This document shows, in pieces, positions 8,107 through 17,002 of a stretch of 33,091 nucleotides of DNA. Origin of the DNA: an uncultured Clostridia bacterium (GTDB lineage: Bacteria > Bacillota > Clostridia > Oscillospirales > CAG-272); contig CANPZU010000028.1 of assembly GCA_947588825.1 (NCBI GenBank), positions 1 through 33,091 on the forward strand, given 5' to 3'. The position numbers were made by a program, and so were the translations under genes. Numbering within the stretch: position 1 is the first letter of the stretch; every line of letters begins with the position of its first letter. The notes beneath the pieces are model-generated. The model was not told where the DNA came from, ran no database searches, and saw only the letters and a program-made list of their open reading frames with translations.

Positions 8107-8691
8107 TCATTTTTTAGATTTTTTAAATTCTTTAACTTTTATGTCATAAATAGTTTTGTTTTTGGAAGTAAACCCTATCAATATACCGTTTCTGCGCTTT
8201 AAAAACTCATTTAATGTTAAATCCTCAATTTTTGACCTATGTTTTCTACCGTCTACAGTACAAAACAGCACTTCCATTGTATACCAATCACGAGCTTTCT
8301 TATAAATCCATAAGATATCATCGTATGCTACCATAACATGCGTTTTCTTGTCATATAAAAGATGTTTGGAAAATCCAATTTTACCATCTGAATTATAATC
8401 ACCACTTATTATTTCATCAGCAAAATCTAATTTACCGGTAGTTGACAATGTTTTTACAGACTTTATTACCGGTGACATTTTAGTAATATATACAATAAAA
8501 ATTACTAAAAATGCAGCTCCTGATAAACCAGATACAGGCATAAAATACGAAAAATAATCATCCATATGTAGAGCGGCCATTACCATTGGCATTCCAATAT
8601 ATAACACTAATGTTATCCATATAAAAACAAATAATATCTTATATTTTTCCCCGGCTATTTGTGAAACAACTTTTTTTGCGTATTTATTCAT
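8107..8691 (-). CDS. Membrane protein with two transmembrane segments, unknown function
   Basis: The 194-aa protein has two N-terminal membrane helices (LFVFIWITLVLYIGMPMVMA and LSGAAFLVIFIVYIT). A soluble domain of about 110 aa follows (KHLLYDKKTHVMVAYDDILW ... FCTVDGRKHRSKIEDLTLNE), with the alternating pattern of a PH-like or stress-responsive YcxB-type domain. Its start overlaps the stop of the upstream gene by 4 bp (ATGA), and GGAGGAGG precedes the ATG, so the two are translationally coupled. I do not recognise a named family. Confidence 0.65.
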   Translation of the reverse strand: MNKYAKKVVSQIAGEKYKILFVFIWITLVLYIGMPMVMAALHMDDYFSYFMPVSGLSGAAFLVIFIVYITKMSPVIKSVKTLSTTGKLDFADEIISGDYNSDGKIGFSKHLLYDKKTHVMVAYDDILWIYKKARDWYTMEVLFCTVDGRKHRSKIEDLTLNEFLKRRNGILIGFTSKNKTIYDIKVKEFKKSKK

Positions 8692-9428
8692 AAATTTGCC
8701 TCCTCCGAATTTCTTTTCTTTAACTCTTCTATGATTGCGTTTTCCTTTTTTATATCTCTTAATACACTAAATCCGCCAAGGGCAGCAAATAGAAAACCGA
8801 GCGCCAAGTTCCCGGCGTTAATAGAAAGATATTCACCAAAGTTTTCTGCGAAATAAGCAAAAACTACAGAGAACATCCCACCCAGCTCATCATCCATAGC
8901 AACTGATATCATATCACTCATTATCTGGCCTGCCAAAACACCAACGACTACAGCAATAGCTACACACCATAATTTCTTCATACTCAATCTAACTTTCATT
9001 AAATCATATCCCTTTGAAGCGGCAATAGCAATTACATACCCAAGCCACGCAACAAACCAACCCATACTTGATACAATCGCCCACGGGATGGCTCCAATCA
9101 GGCCTCCAAGCAAGGCCCCGATAAAACCCAAAAAATAATTGCCCGACAACGAATTTTGTTTTTGGAGATATGCTCTTGCAAATTCCTTCTCTTGACGCTC
9201 CTGTTCTAACATTTTTATTTTTTGTTCAGCAGCCACGATTTCAGGATCATATTGTTTACTAATTGTTTCGGCATTACTTTCCATTTTTCCAAACAAATCA
9301 CCGGAAGTCGATTCAGTGTTAGATGTTCCCATTCCGCTTATATCAGTACTTCCAACTGGGTTGCCACATGAGACACAAAATTTCTGACCGGGTTCTATTT
9401 TTTTACCACAATTTGTACAAAAATTCAT
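8688..9428 (-). CDS. Zinc-ribbon multi-pass membrane protein
   Basis: The 246-aa product has an N-terminal zinc ribbon (CTNCGKKIEPGQKFCVSCG) and a Ser/Thr-rich linker. A short charged coiled-coil-like stretch (VAAEQKIKMLEQERQEKEFA) precedes about four to five hydrophobic helices in the C-terminal half (FLGFIGALLGGLIGAIPWAI, WCVAIAVVVGVLAGQIMSDM and others). ATG 9428 with GGAGAG six bases upstream is chosen over an in-frame TTG at 9434. The family is not recognised. The same ribbon is found on five proteins in this operon. Confidence 0.7.
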   Translation of the reverse strand: MNFCTNCGKKIEPGQKFCVSCGNPVGSTDISGMGTSNTESTSGDLFGKMESNAETISKQYDPEIVAAEQKIKMLEQERQEKEFARAYLQKQNSLSGNYFLGFIGALLGGLIGAIPWAIVSSMGWFVAWLGYVIAIAASKGYDLMKVRLSMKKLWCVAIAVVVGVLAGQIMSDMISVAMDDELGGMFSVVFAYFAENFGEYLSINAGNLALGFLFAALGGFSVLRDIKKENAIIEELKKRNSEEANL

Positions 9429-9451
9429 AATCAACTCTCCACTATTTCTTA

Positions 9452-12400
9452 TTATCTATCTGTTTTCTCTTTATAGAATGGATTGGAAGCACATATTCTT
9501 TCAACTTCTTCTGCATACTTGCCGTATTCAGGTCCATCAAATACAATCCAATTCATTTTCATAGCTCCATATATTAATTTAGAGAATTCGAACTGGGCTG
9601 CATCTAGAGGACTATCTTTTCCTGCATCAGCCTCATAAAACCAAATTGAAGCATACGAGCAGTCATCAAAATTACACGCTTTATATATTTCTTCTACTTT
9701 GTTCATAAAGTTTGTCGCGAAATCTAAACCTTCTTCTGCATCAACGGTAATTTCAAGTGCATTTCTTGATTTAAAAGATTTAGTTACTGTCGCCCCATAA
9801 CTTTCAACGGTTTTCTTTAGATTTTCGTCAACAGCACTTCCTTTATACTTCCAAGGAATTTCGTTTATATTATCGGTTACATACTCTCCGTCTTTATAGT
9901 ATTTTATTGAAGCCAAAGTCCAATCGTAACCTAAATATGACTCTTGATCAATCTGTTGTAAAAGTTCCAAGAATGGAACATCATCATTTGATAGTATATC
10001 CTTGTTAAAAATAAGTAGGTTTGAGAAAGTTAGCGTTGAGTCTTCTTGCAAATCCGCCATTTTTGTACCAGCGACTGTGACATCATTAACAACTAAATAA
10101 ACATTCTCATTATTGATGTTAAATGTGCTTTCCTGCACCGTCCCATCTTCCGCAACATCAGTTTTTGTATTAGGAATTTTATCTATAAATTTAGAAATGA
10201 TTGCACTTTTATCTTCTAAAAACGTTACTTTCAGACAGATATTCCCATTTGCATCATTGTCTATATCAAATTTTTGATGATTTAAATATACAGTATCATA
10301 CTGCGAATAAAATTCTATACTTACAGGATTTGCTAAAAATCGGATCATATCGGAGTTCAAATAATCCGGCGACATTTTGATGGACAGATTTTTTCCATAC
10401 AATCCGCTATATCCCATGGCGTAGGGAATTTGCAACGCATCAATTCTATCTTTTATTGTATCTACAATTTGCTGATAACTTTCATCGTCAAGTTTTTCGC
10501 TATAATATTCCCCCATGTCAAACAAGGCAATAATATATTCGCCTTTGATATCTTTTTGCTGATAAGTACCGAAAAGGGTCTCGTCTTTTTCCCACTTAGG
10601 CTCTTCAATTATAGAATAACTAAATCCTGTTTTCATGGAGTCAGTATCTAAAACCTTTTTTAAGACTTCGAGGCACTTCGAATAAGTTGCAGCATCAGAT
10701 GTAGGAATCAAGAAGAATTCATCTGCATTTGGTACTTTTATTATGATACCAGCAGATGTCCAATCCATCTGCACACCGCCACTTACGAGGGTGTCGTGCC
10801 TAACAAAATCAAACATACCGGAAAGCTCTAGAATTACTTTACCGCTTTCAGCATTTTGCTTGTCTGTTTTTTCAGCAATGTCACTGAAATTCAAAGCCGT
10901 TACCTTATCAAGCTTTATATGCAAATAGTATATATTTTCTGTTTCCAGATTTTCTAAAACAGCTTTTACATCATTATTTAACAAACCATTTTCTGGAAGT
11001 TTATCTCCAAAGTAGTTCATGAACTTGTCTTTGTTTTCGCTTTCAACATCTACGCTTGTAAATCCTTCTTTGCAATCCTCCATCTCTACGGAATAACCGC
11101 TTGCTATGCACATTGTACCGTCTGTTCCAAGCATTTCTAATATGTATTTTTTTTGATCAACTGTTTCTGCAAAATTTTCGTCAATGGTTAAAACAACTTT
11201 TCCGTCTTCAACTTTGACATTATAGTCTGCGCCTAAAACTTTTGCGCGTTCGGAGATGTTGTCTGCCGAATCTTTTAACTGTTCATCAGTAAGCTTAATA
11301 TTGGGATAATATTCTATAACCATATCACCTGCACCGATGCTGCTGCCGGAATTAATATTCATTACAATAAGTATAGCTCCGGCCGATAGGATTACAACCG
11401 CAAATACAGCAGTCCACAGTTGCCACTTTTTTAAGAATTCTTTTTTTAATCCTGAGATTATTTTATTGAAATCGAAGGAATTTTCTCTACTCTTTTTTAT
11501 CTGCGGCTTCACATGTTCATTAAGCCCTATATTCGTGCCATTTGTATTTTGGCTTATCGTAAAATTCCTTATTTTTAGGCTTTCAAGAATATTTTTTTGT
11601 AACGAACCAAGTACTTGTCTATCATCGCCATTGCTAATATGGAAAGCAAGTGTCTTAAAACATACAAGCAATGTATCAATATCTGCTTTTGTGAGTAACT
11701 CTTTAATATCTTCCGAATTATTCATCTTTATAACGTCGGATAGCTTTTGTGTAGCATCATATATCGGTAAAATCCTTGATAAACACTGTCCTGCTAAAGA
11801 CCTGCCTTTTTTGCTACTTAAATCAGCCGGTTCATGATCAAATGCTAATTTTACAATTTCTTCTTCTGTTAATCTTTTTGAATTTTGAGTTTTAAATAAA
11901 CTTATTGTGTCATCATTGTTTTGAACATTATTTTCCTGTACACTCGTATTGTACACACCTGTAGTTCCGTGCAAATTATCAGCAGAAGTTACCTCATTGA
12001 TGCTTTCAAGATCTTCACGCATTTGTGACGGATTTTGATATCTTTCCTTTGGATTATATTGGCAGGCTTTAAGAACAATCTCCGCAAGCTTTTCATCGGC
12101 GTTTACTGGTTTTTGCAATGCTTCTCCCCGCATCCTCAACTCCATTGCTCTTTCGCCATCGCCATATGTTCTATCTTTTCTAAAAGGTTCAAGATTGTTA
12201 TTAAGCAATTTATACATAACAATACCTAACGAATAAACATCTACATTGGCCCCGTATTTTTCCCCCTTGAACACCTCTGGGGCCATATAAGTATATGTTC
12301 CTTTTTTGATAGACCACTTGAAGTCTTCTCAAGCGTTCTTGCTACACCAAAATCACCAAGTTTATAATCGCCAGAGTCTGACACAAAAATATTGCTCGGT

Positions 12401-12900
12401 TTTATATCTCTATGTATAATGTTGTACCTTTTACAGGTTTCCAGCGCTTTACAAATATCTATTCCTAATTTTATTATATCTTGCCGATTGGGAGTATTTT
12501 GACTAAAATACTGCCCTAACGGTTTTAACAGTTCCATACGTATGAAAATGTCCCAGCCGATTCCATTCTCATGTTTTTTTACATCGTGATCTTCATAGCT
12601 TACAATGTTACTGTTTCCTTTAAGCTGCGACATCAATTTAAACTCTTTTACAAACTCTTCTACAAATCCATAAAAATATGATGTGACACTTTGCTCATCA
12701 AGATCATAGTTTTCCTCGCGATAACTACGAACCTCACTTTGTGAATTTGGAATTGAAATGATTTTCATAGCGGACTTCATATCCGGAAAATCTTTGCGTT
12801 CAACTTCAAACACCGTTCCAAAAGAACCGCGACCGAGTTCTTTTGTAATATACCATTTGCCGTCGATTGGCTCATACTTTTTATAATAATTTATATCCAT
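9452..12900 (-). CDS. Receptor-like Ser/Thr kinase with SecD-P1-like ectodomain; reading frame shifts by -1 in the activation loop
   Basis: Two overlapping frames (12900-12241 and the frame containing 12286-9452) make one kinase of about 1149 aa if joined by a -1 step at 12301-12307. Seen in order: glycine loop GRGSFGTVFEVE (about 22), AMKI lysine, HRDIKPSN (about 164), DFGVAR (about 183), then the shift, then YMAPE (about 206) and VYSLGIVMYKLL. A linker of about 200 aa contains the motif DDTISLF. A membrane helix (about 495-515) follows, then ~630 aa outside. Two ectodomain stretches resemble the SecD P1 domain, the second reading YQQIVDTIKDRIDALQIPYA. Unshifted, the product ends at about residue 220, lacking APE and the C-lobe. 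ATG 12900 is chosen for AAGGAG upstream. A one-base loss from an A7 run, phase variation, programmed frameshifting or sequencing error are all possible. Confidence 0.8.
12247..12307 (-). promoter_or_regulatory. Candidate -1 frameshift signal in the kinase gene
   Basis: On the coding strand the heptamer A-AAA-AAG (12307-12301) sits exactly in the zero frame (TCA AAA AAG). It is the classic -1 slippery sequence of dnaX and some insertion sequences. A -1 slip gives KKGTYTYMAPE, restoring a normal kinase activation loop. Fifteen nt downstream, TGGCCCC (12285-12279) can pair with GGGGCCA (12253-12247) to form a 7-bp GC-rich stem with a 25-nt loop. The spacer is longer than the usual 5-9 nt, which weakens the case. 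Confidence 0.4.
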
Positions 12901-12927
12901 AACTTTTCTCCTTGTGTTAAAATACAT

Positions 12928-14289
12928 TTAATTGAACAAAACAAGGTTCATTCTTATGCTTGTAATCTTCTCATATGCATCCCATCGAATTGTTAAATTA
13001 TCTGTGAAATTATTGGTACTTCCTATGTTTGTCAATCGCCCATCTGATAATAGATCATCCAAAAACTTGTATTGTAATTGGTTATCTTTTATGTCTTCCA
13101 GCTTTCTATACTTTTCATCACCATATTTTTCGTAAACAGTTTTGCAAGAATCACCGATCTTAAATCCATCTGCTGTTTCGAACGTAACAGCGGAATCTTT
13201 AGTTACATTAATTTCCATCACCATGCAATTATTCAAAATATCTGGTTCATTTGTCACATTTGCTATTGAAACGTCGATTGTCTGGACACCTTTGTAAAGA
13301 GTGTAAACACTGTATGTCGCAGCATCTAACGTGTCCGTTTGCGGATCAGCAAGTCCCGGTTCCCACCCTAGTTCAAACAGATCACTTGCTTTGAATGGCA
13401 ATGAGTATTCTTTGCCGTTTAAGGTGAACTTATAAATATCTTTTACATCCTCAAAAGAAGTTAGTCCATATTTAGGGCTACTATACTGCGTCATACTGGT
13501 ACTTACATCAGAAACGGAAAAATTAAATGTAACACTATCATCTTCTGGTTCTTCCAATTCAAACTTGTCATTCATCACCCCGATTTCAAACGGGGTTGGA
13601 TCGTAAATAAATTCAAAATTGTTCCAATTTACATCTACTTCATATACAGCATATCCTTGTTTTTCCTCACCCGGCGCTATGGTTCCCCAAATTGAGCTAC
13701 CTAAATTTACGAAAGGCTCAAAACCGTATAAACTTGAGATCTTTTCACCGTCACACAGAGAATTATCACCACCCAAATTATTAAAATTAAATTCCCCGTT
13801 GCCTGCATTTTTTAATGTAAACCATAACATTAAATATTCCTTACCAACTTCGGGCTTACGAACAATTGAAAATGTTGCGTCAAAGTTTTCTACTCTATCT
13901 AATGTGATGTTTACATCTTCAATTTGAACTGTATCACCAATTCCATACTCTTTCGGTTCATTTTTAATCGTTACATTTGTTGAAAACTTTGACAGCACGA
14001 CACACAAAAGAGCAATTACAGCAATACCAGCAATAAGAAAATAATACCACTTAGACAGTAAAATTTTATTTATTGTATTTCTTTTTTCTGTTCCGTTGAC
14101 ATTCGGCAATAAATAATATTCTTTCCTGCCTACATCGTCATGATTTTTCTCTTCACTGTGAGTTTCTGTATTGGGGGAGCCGAAAACAGAAACTGTTTGC
14201 TCTTGATTAATTTGAGTTCCGCATTTTGAACAGAATTTCTGATTTTTCCCTACCTTATTTCCGCAATTATGGCAAGTTTGTAAGGCCAA
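12928..14289 (-). CDS. Zinc-ribbon membrane protein with DUF4352-like ectodomain
   Basis: The 453-aa product starts with a zinc ribbon (CHNCGNKVGKNQKFCSKCG), closely followed by EQTVSVFGS, a GarA-like T-x-S-x-F motif. A membrane segment follows (WYYFLIAGIAVIALLCVVL, about residues 82-102). Outside lies a DUF4352-like immunoglobulin-type domain (YGIGDTVQIEDVNITLDRVE ... EYLMLWFTLKNAGNGEF), then a second domain of about 190 aa with no name I can give. The start is TTG at 14289 with GGGGTG upstream; no in-frame ATG fits better. It is the first gene after the terminator at 14399-14432 and lies 27 bp before the kinase, so it probably opens the second transcription unit. Confidence 0.75.
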   Translation of the reverse strand: MALQTCHNCGNKVGKNQKFCSKCGTQINQEQTVSVFGSPNTETHSEEKNHDDVGRKEYYLLPNVNGTEKRNTINKILLSKWYYFLIAGIAVIALLCVVLSKFSTNVTIKNEPKEYGIGDTVQIEDVNITLDRVENFDATFSIVRKPEVGKEYLMLWFTLKNAGNGEFNFNNLGGDNSLCDGEKISSLYGFEPFVNLGSSIWGTIAPGEEKQGYAVYEVDVNWNNFEFIYDPTPFEIGVMNDKFELEEPEDDSVTFNFSVSDVSTSMTQYSSPKYGLTSFEDVKDIYKFTLNGKEYSLPFKASDLFELGWEPGLADPQTDTLDAATYSVYTLYKGVQTIDVSIANVTNEPDILNNCMVMEINVTKDSAVTFETADGFKIGDSCKTVYEKYGDEKYRKLEDIKDNQLQYKFLDDLLSDGRLTNIGSTNNFTDNLTIRWDAYEKITSIRMNLVLFN

Positions 14290-14311
14290 AATAACACCCC
14301 ATTTATTTCCA

Positions 14312-14330
14312 AATATGATGTAATCATATT
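14312..14330. promoter_or_regulatory. Perfect 19-bp palindrome upstream of the second operon
   Basis: AATATGAT-GTA-ATCATATT (8-bp arms, 3-bp centre) lies 23 bp upstream of the TTG start at 14289, just downstream of a weak TTGAAA (-35-like) on the minus strand. Position and symmetry suggest an operator for a dimeric regulator. No matching regulator gene is identified. Confidence 0.35.
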
Positions 14331-14398
14331 GTTATTTTCAAAATTTTATTTCATTTTTTTACGAAAGACTGTTTGCATTTTTATAGTAAAACATGAAA

Positions 14399-14432
14399 GG
14401 GAACACCCGGACGCAAGCATTCAGGTGTTCCC
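14399..14432 (-). terminator. Terminator hairpin after the WXG100 genes
   Basis: On the minus strand GGGAACACC (14432-14424) pairs perfectly with GGTGTTCCC (14407-14399). The stem can be extended by two pairs, and TTTCATGTTTT follows. It starts 10 bp after the WXG100 stop codon. It divides the leftward cluster into a secretion unit and the zinc-ribbon/kinase unit, although partial read-through is possible because the T-run is interrupted. Confidence 0.7.
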
Positions 14433-14442
14433 CCGCAGGGCA

Positions 14443-14739
14443 TCAGCCAAAATTTGACATAGTCTGCTTCAGCGACTGATCAGTGTTTTCGAGCTGTGTA
14501 GCCGCTGTATCCATAAGTTTTGCATAACCTTCAAGCATTTCAGAGAAATTAGTGAAAGTTGACTGCATGCTTTCAAATTTTGATAAGAACGCATCCTGCG
14601 CCTCACCTTTCCATGTTTCATTAAGACCACTTACAAGAGTCTTAAGCTTTGCGATAACATCATCATGCTCGCTCTTGTATGTACGAACATCCGTAGCCTT
14701 CTGCCTTAATGTTTCTGGGGTTACCTGAATTACTGCCAT
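14443..14739 (-). CDS. WXG100-family protein
   Basis: The 98-aa product is all-helical, with the WXG turn ETWKGEAQDAF at residues about 42-52 between two amphipathic helices. The length and the MAVIQVTPETLRQKA start are typical of WXG100 (ESAT-6-like) proteins, which are exported as folded helical-hairpin dimers by EssC-type ATPases. It has a strong AAGGAGG and sits last in the secretion unit, next to a second WXG100 gene (14795-15094) with which it may dimerise. It could be a partner or carrier of the effectors rather than the core EsxA. No cysteine is seen. Confidence 0.9.
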   Translation of the reverse strand: MAVIQVTPETLRQKATDVRTYKSEHDDVIAKLKTLVSGLNETWKGEAQDAFLSKFESMQSTFTNFSEMLEGYAKLMDTAATQLENTDQSLKQTMSNFG

Positions 14740-14794
14740 TTTAATTGGCCTCCTTATAAGATTATTTATTTATTCAGCATATGCTGTATAAACC

Positions 14795-15094
14795 TTAGTA
14801 TATTGAATTAATCATATTTTTCCCTGATTCATCTGTTTTTTTCATTTCATCCGCAACCTTGTCCATTAATTCCGCAAATTCTTCAAGTGCGTTTTCAAAG
14901 CTGTCATATACAGGCTGCATACTCAAGAACTTGCTCACAAAAGCATTTTGGGCTTCACCCTGCCACACTTCGCCAATGTTCATTACAAGGTTTGTGATTT
15001 TATTCATAACCTCCTGATGAGCTTCCTTATACTGCCTGATTTGGTTACTATTTTCGGACATGGTATTAGGATTTACTAATATTGTTTCTGCCAT
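14795..15094 (-). CDS. WXG100-family protein
   Basis: The 99-aa product is paralogous to the neighbour at 14443-14739. The WXG turn is EVWQGEAQNAFVSKFLSMQP, with similar start (VNPNTMSENSNQIRQYKEAH) and tail. It is expected to form a helical-hairpin homo- or heterodimer secreted through the type VII channel. GGAG precedes the ATG. The pair lies after an effector and DUF4176 cassette, which suggests that it works with those effectors. Confidence 0.9.
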   Translation of the reverse strand: MAETILVNPNTMSENSNQIRQYKEAHQEVMNKITNLVMNIGEVWQGEAQNAFVSKFLSMQPVYDSFENALEEFAELMDKVADEMKKTDESGKNMINSIY

Positions 15095-15158
15095 TTATTT
15101 TCATCTCCAAAAAATCGATTTAATTATAATGCCCTATCTCATCTACTTATCAAAAGTA

Positions 15159-15431
15159 CTACTCTGAATAAAACTTTGCAAGTTTAGAAATAAATCCTTC
15201 TCTTTCATCATCTTCAAAGCCTCTATGATATATAGTTTCTATATCTTCATGATTAAATAAAAATTGGTACTCTCCACCTAAATATCCTTCTGGATACATT
15301 ACACCAATGTAGTCATATTCTTTTTCCTCTCCCTCTATATTGGTTTGCTTGACCCCAAAAATCATCATTCTCTTTTCTGCATCTTTCAGCCTTACAATAG
15401 TACCAATCGGTAACAACTCTTTGATCTTCAT
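15159..15431 (-). CDS. DUF4176 protein (copy 1)
   Basis: The 90-aa product carries the family signature: KELLPIGTIVRLKDAEKRMM, then FGVKQTN, YDYIGVMYPEG and FNHEDIETIYHRGF. DUF4176 proteins are small cytoplasmic beta-rich proteins found beside LXG/WXG100 secretion genes in Firmicutes, where a chaperone, adaptor or immunity-related role is suspected but not proven here. ATG 15431 fits the spacing from AAAGG; a GTG at 15440 is an alternative. It follows the 401-aa effector. Confidence 0.85.
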   Translation of the reverse strand: MKIKELLPIGTIVRLKDAEKRMMIFGVKQTNIEGEEKEYDYIGVMYPEGYLGGEYQFLFNHEDIETIYHRGFEDDEREGFISKLAKFYSE

Positions 15432-15462
15432 AACCCTCACCTTTCTTTTTTAATTTTAACAA

Positions 15463-16668
15463 TCATAATCCGAATCCCAATTTCCATCTTGGCTTAAAAG
15501 ACTTAGTCGCGCCAGAAATACAGTTCCCCAATTTTTTTACAGCACTTGAAAGCCCTTGACCAATTTTTGTCGCTGTATCAATGAGCCCGTCTGATACAAA
15601 TTCTGTAAAATCTTTTTCGCCACCAGTTGCCCATTTTGCAATAGGATCTAACACAAAAGATTTTACCGCCACCGTGCCGGCAGCAACTAATACTCCAGGA
15701 GCGGCAACAGTTGCGCCCAGTCCAACTGCAGTCGCTCCGACTGCTGCTGCAACCACTGAAGTAACACCAATATCTACTGCAACATCTACCGCAGTCTCTG
15801 TAATAGTTTCCACCACCGCTCTACCAGCGCTAATTTCACCTTTATCATATTCTTTTTTATTGTCAAATGCATTGAATATTCCGGACACTGCTGCACTTGC
15901 CCATGTAACTTTTGCGACTTCTTTTCTACCAGCTTTCCTTAAATTCTGTCTAAATCGTCCCCACCAATTTGACCATTTGCTCGCAGTATAGTCCCTTGTG
16001 AAATAATCTGTAATCCCTAATATCCTTTTCTTCCAACTTTGCTTTATTGTGTCCGGATGTAAGATCCTTTTTACTTTGCCTAAATTTTTTACGTCTTTTG
16101 CGACATTTTTTATAGCCTTCCATCCAGAATACAATGTTTTCCCAATTTTAATTTTATCATTATTTTTTATTCCATTTACCAAACCATCCGCAAGTGCTAC
16201 AAGAGCACCAAAATGCCCTGCTTTCTTTATTGTATCCATAATCCAATTTTTTGTTTTGGTTGCAATACTTTCACCCTTTAAAAACAGTTCGATTACCGTT
16301 GCAAACTTTAGAAGCTTATTCCTTATAGAAAAGTCTTTATATCTATTTGTGTTATCTTCAAAAAAATCTTTTATTTTATCAAATATGGATTTTGAACTGT
16401 TCCCAAATCTGCCATCTGTCTCGACCATTTGATTAGATACATTTATAAAGACTTTTCCATATCGTTCTGCCAAGATTTCCTGTTTGCTTAATACTTTATT
16501 TATTGAATTAAGGTGAGATTTAATATTTTCTCTTGCGGCAACCTCGAAATCAAGACCATTTATCACAGAAGAAATTTTAATTCGTGAGGCTTCAGCTTCA
16601 GATTGCATTTTAGAAAGCTGACTTCGTATACTGTTTAACGAAACCTTATTAAGCATAATATCTGTCAT
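15463..16668 (-). CDS. Candidate type VII effector B (shared N-terminal domain, glycine/alanine hydrophobic C-terminus)
   Basis: In this 401-aa protein, residues about 1-105 form a helical domain nearly matching that of the 444-aa protein at 17763-19097: LDFEVAARENI versus LDFKVAARENI, and VFINVSN in both. The rest differs completely. The C-terminal half has a hydrophobic Gly/Ala/Val tract (VVAAAVGATAVGLGATVAAP, VLVAAGTVAV, about residues 300-340) of the kind seen in membrane-inserting toxins. No signal peptide is present. The shared head plus variable tail, next to EssC, WXG100 and DUF4176 genes, matches polymorphic type VII effectors of the LXG kind, although I do not see a strict LXG signature. 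The toxin activity is a guess. Confidence 0.65.
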   Translation of the reverse strand: MTDIMLNKVSLNSIRSQLSKMQSEAEASRIKISSVINGLDFEVAARENIKSHLNSINKVLSKQEILAERYGKVFINVSNQMVETDGRFGNSSKSIFDKIKDFFEDNTNRYKDFSIRNKLLKFATVIELFLKGESIATKTKNWIMDTIKKAGHFGALVALADGLVNGIKNNDKIKIGKTLYSGWKAIKNVAKDVKNLGKVKRILHPDTIKQSWKKRILGITDYFTRDYTASKWSNWWGRFRQNLRKAGRKEVAKVTWASAAVSGIFNAFDNKKEYDKGEISAGRAVVETITETAVDVAVDIGVTSVVAAAVGATAVGLGATVAAPGVLVAAGTVAVKSFVLDPIAKWATGGEKDFTEFVSDGLIDTATKIGQGLSSAVKKLGNCISGATKSFKPRWKLGFGL

Positions 16669-16707
16669 AATTTCTCACCTCCATGTAGTCCGAATTAACA
16701 TACCGAC

Positions 16708-16989
16708 TTATCCAAAACTTTCACCATTATTTTCAAGCGTGCTGTTTATAAACTTTCTGAACTTAAATTCTTCAGTGTCTTGAAAACCTATAAAGAACAC
16801 CTTTTCAATATTCTCATTGTTGAACATAAACAATTCTTTTGAACTTATAAGTCCTTCCGGATAATAGCAGGCAGAATAATCATAAACTTCATTTGTTGCA
16901 ACATTTGTCTGAATCCTTCCACATATCATAAGCCTCTTCTCTCCGCCTTTTAGTAAAACAACCGTCCCTAAGGGTAAAAGCTCTTTCAT
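16708..16989 (-). CDS. DUF4176 protein (copy 2)
   Basis: The 93-aa product reads MKELLPLGTVVLLKGGEKRL, then YDYSACYYPEG, MFNNENIEKVFFIGFQDTEE. It is paralogous to the copies at 15159-15431 and 17475-17747. It lies immediately upstream (in transcription) of effector B, so effector B is flanked by DUF4176 genes on both sides. AAGGAG precedes the ATG. Confidence 0.85.
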   Translation of the reverse strand: MKELLPLGTVVLLKGGEKRLMICGRIQTNVATNEVYDYSACYYPEGLISSKELFMFNNENIEKVFFIGFQDTEEFKFRKFINSTLENNGESFG

Positions 16990-17002
16990 ATGTCACATCT
17001 CC

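Noticed and set aside
11337-11837. 166-residue plus-strand hydrophobic open frame
   Set aside because: Antisense of the kinase linker and membrane helix; no RBS and no context for an opposite-strand gene.
15581-15991. 136-residue plus-strand open frame (Thr/Ala/Pro-rich)
   Set aside because: Shadow of the Gly/Ala-rich part of effector B; no start signals.
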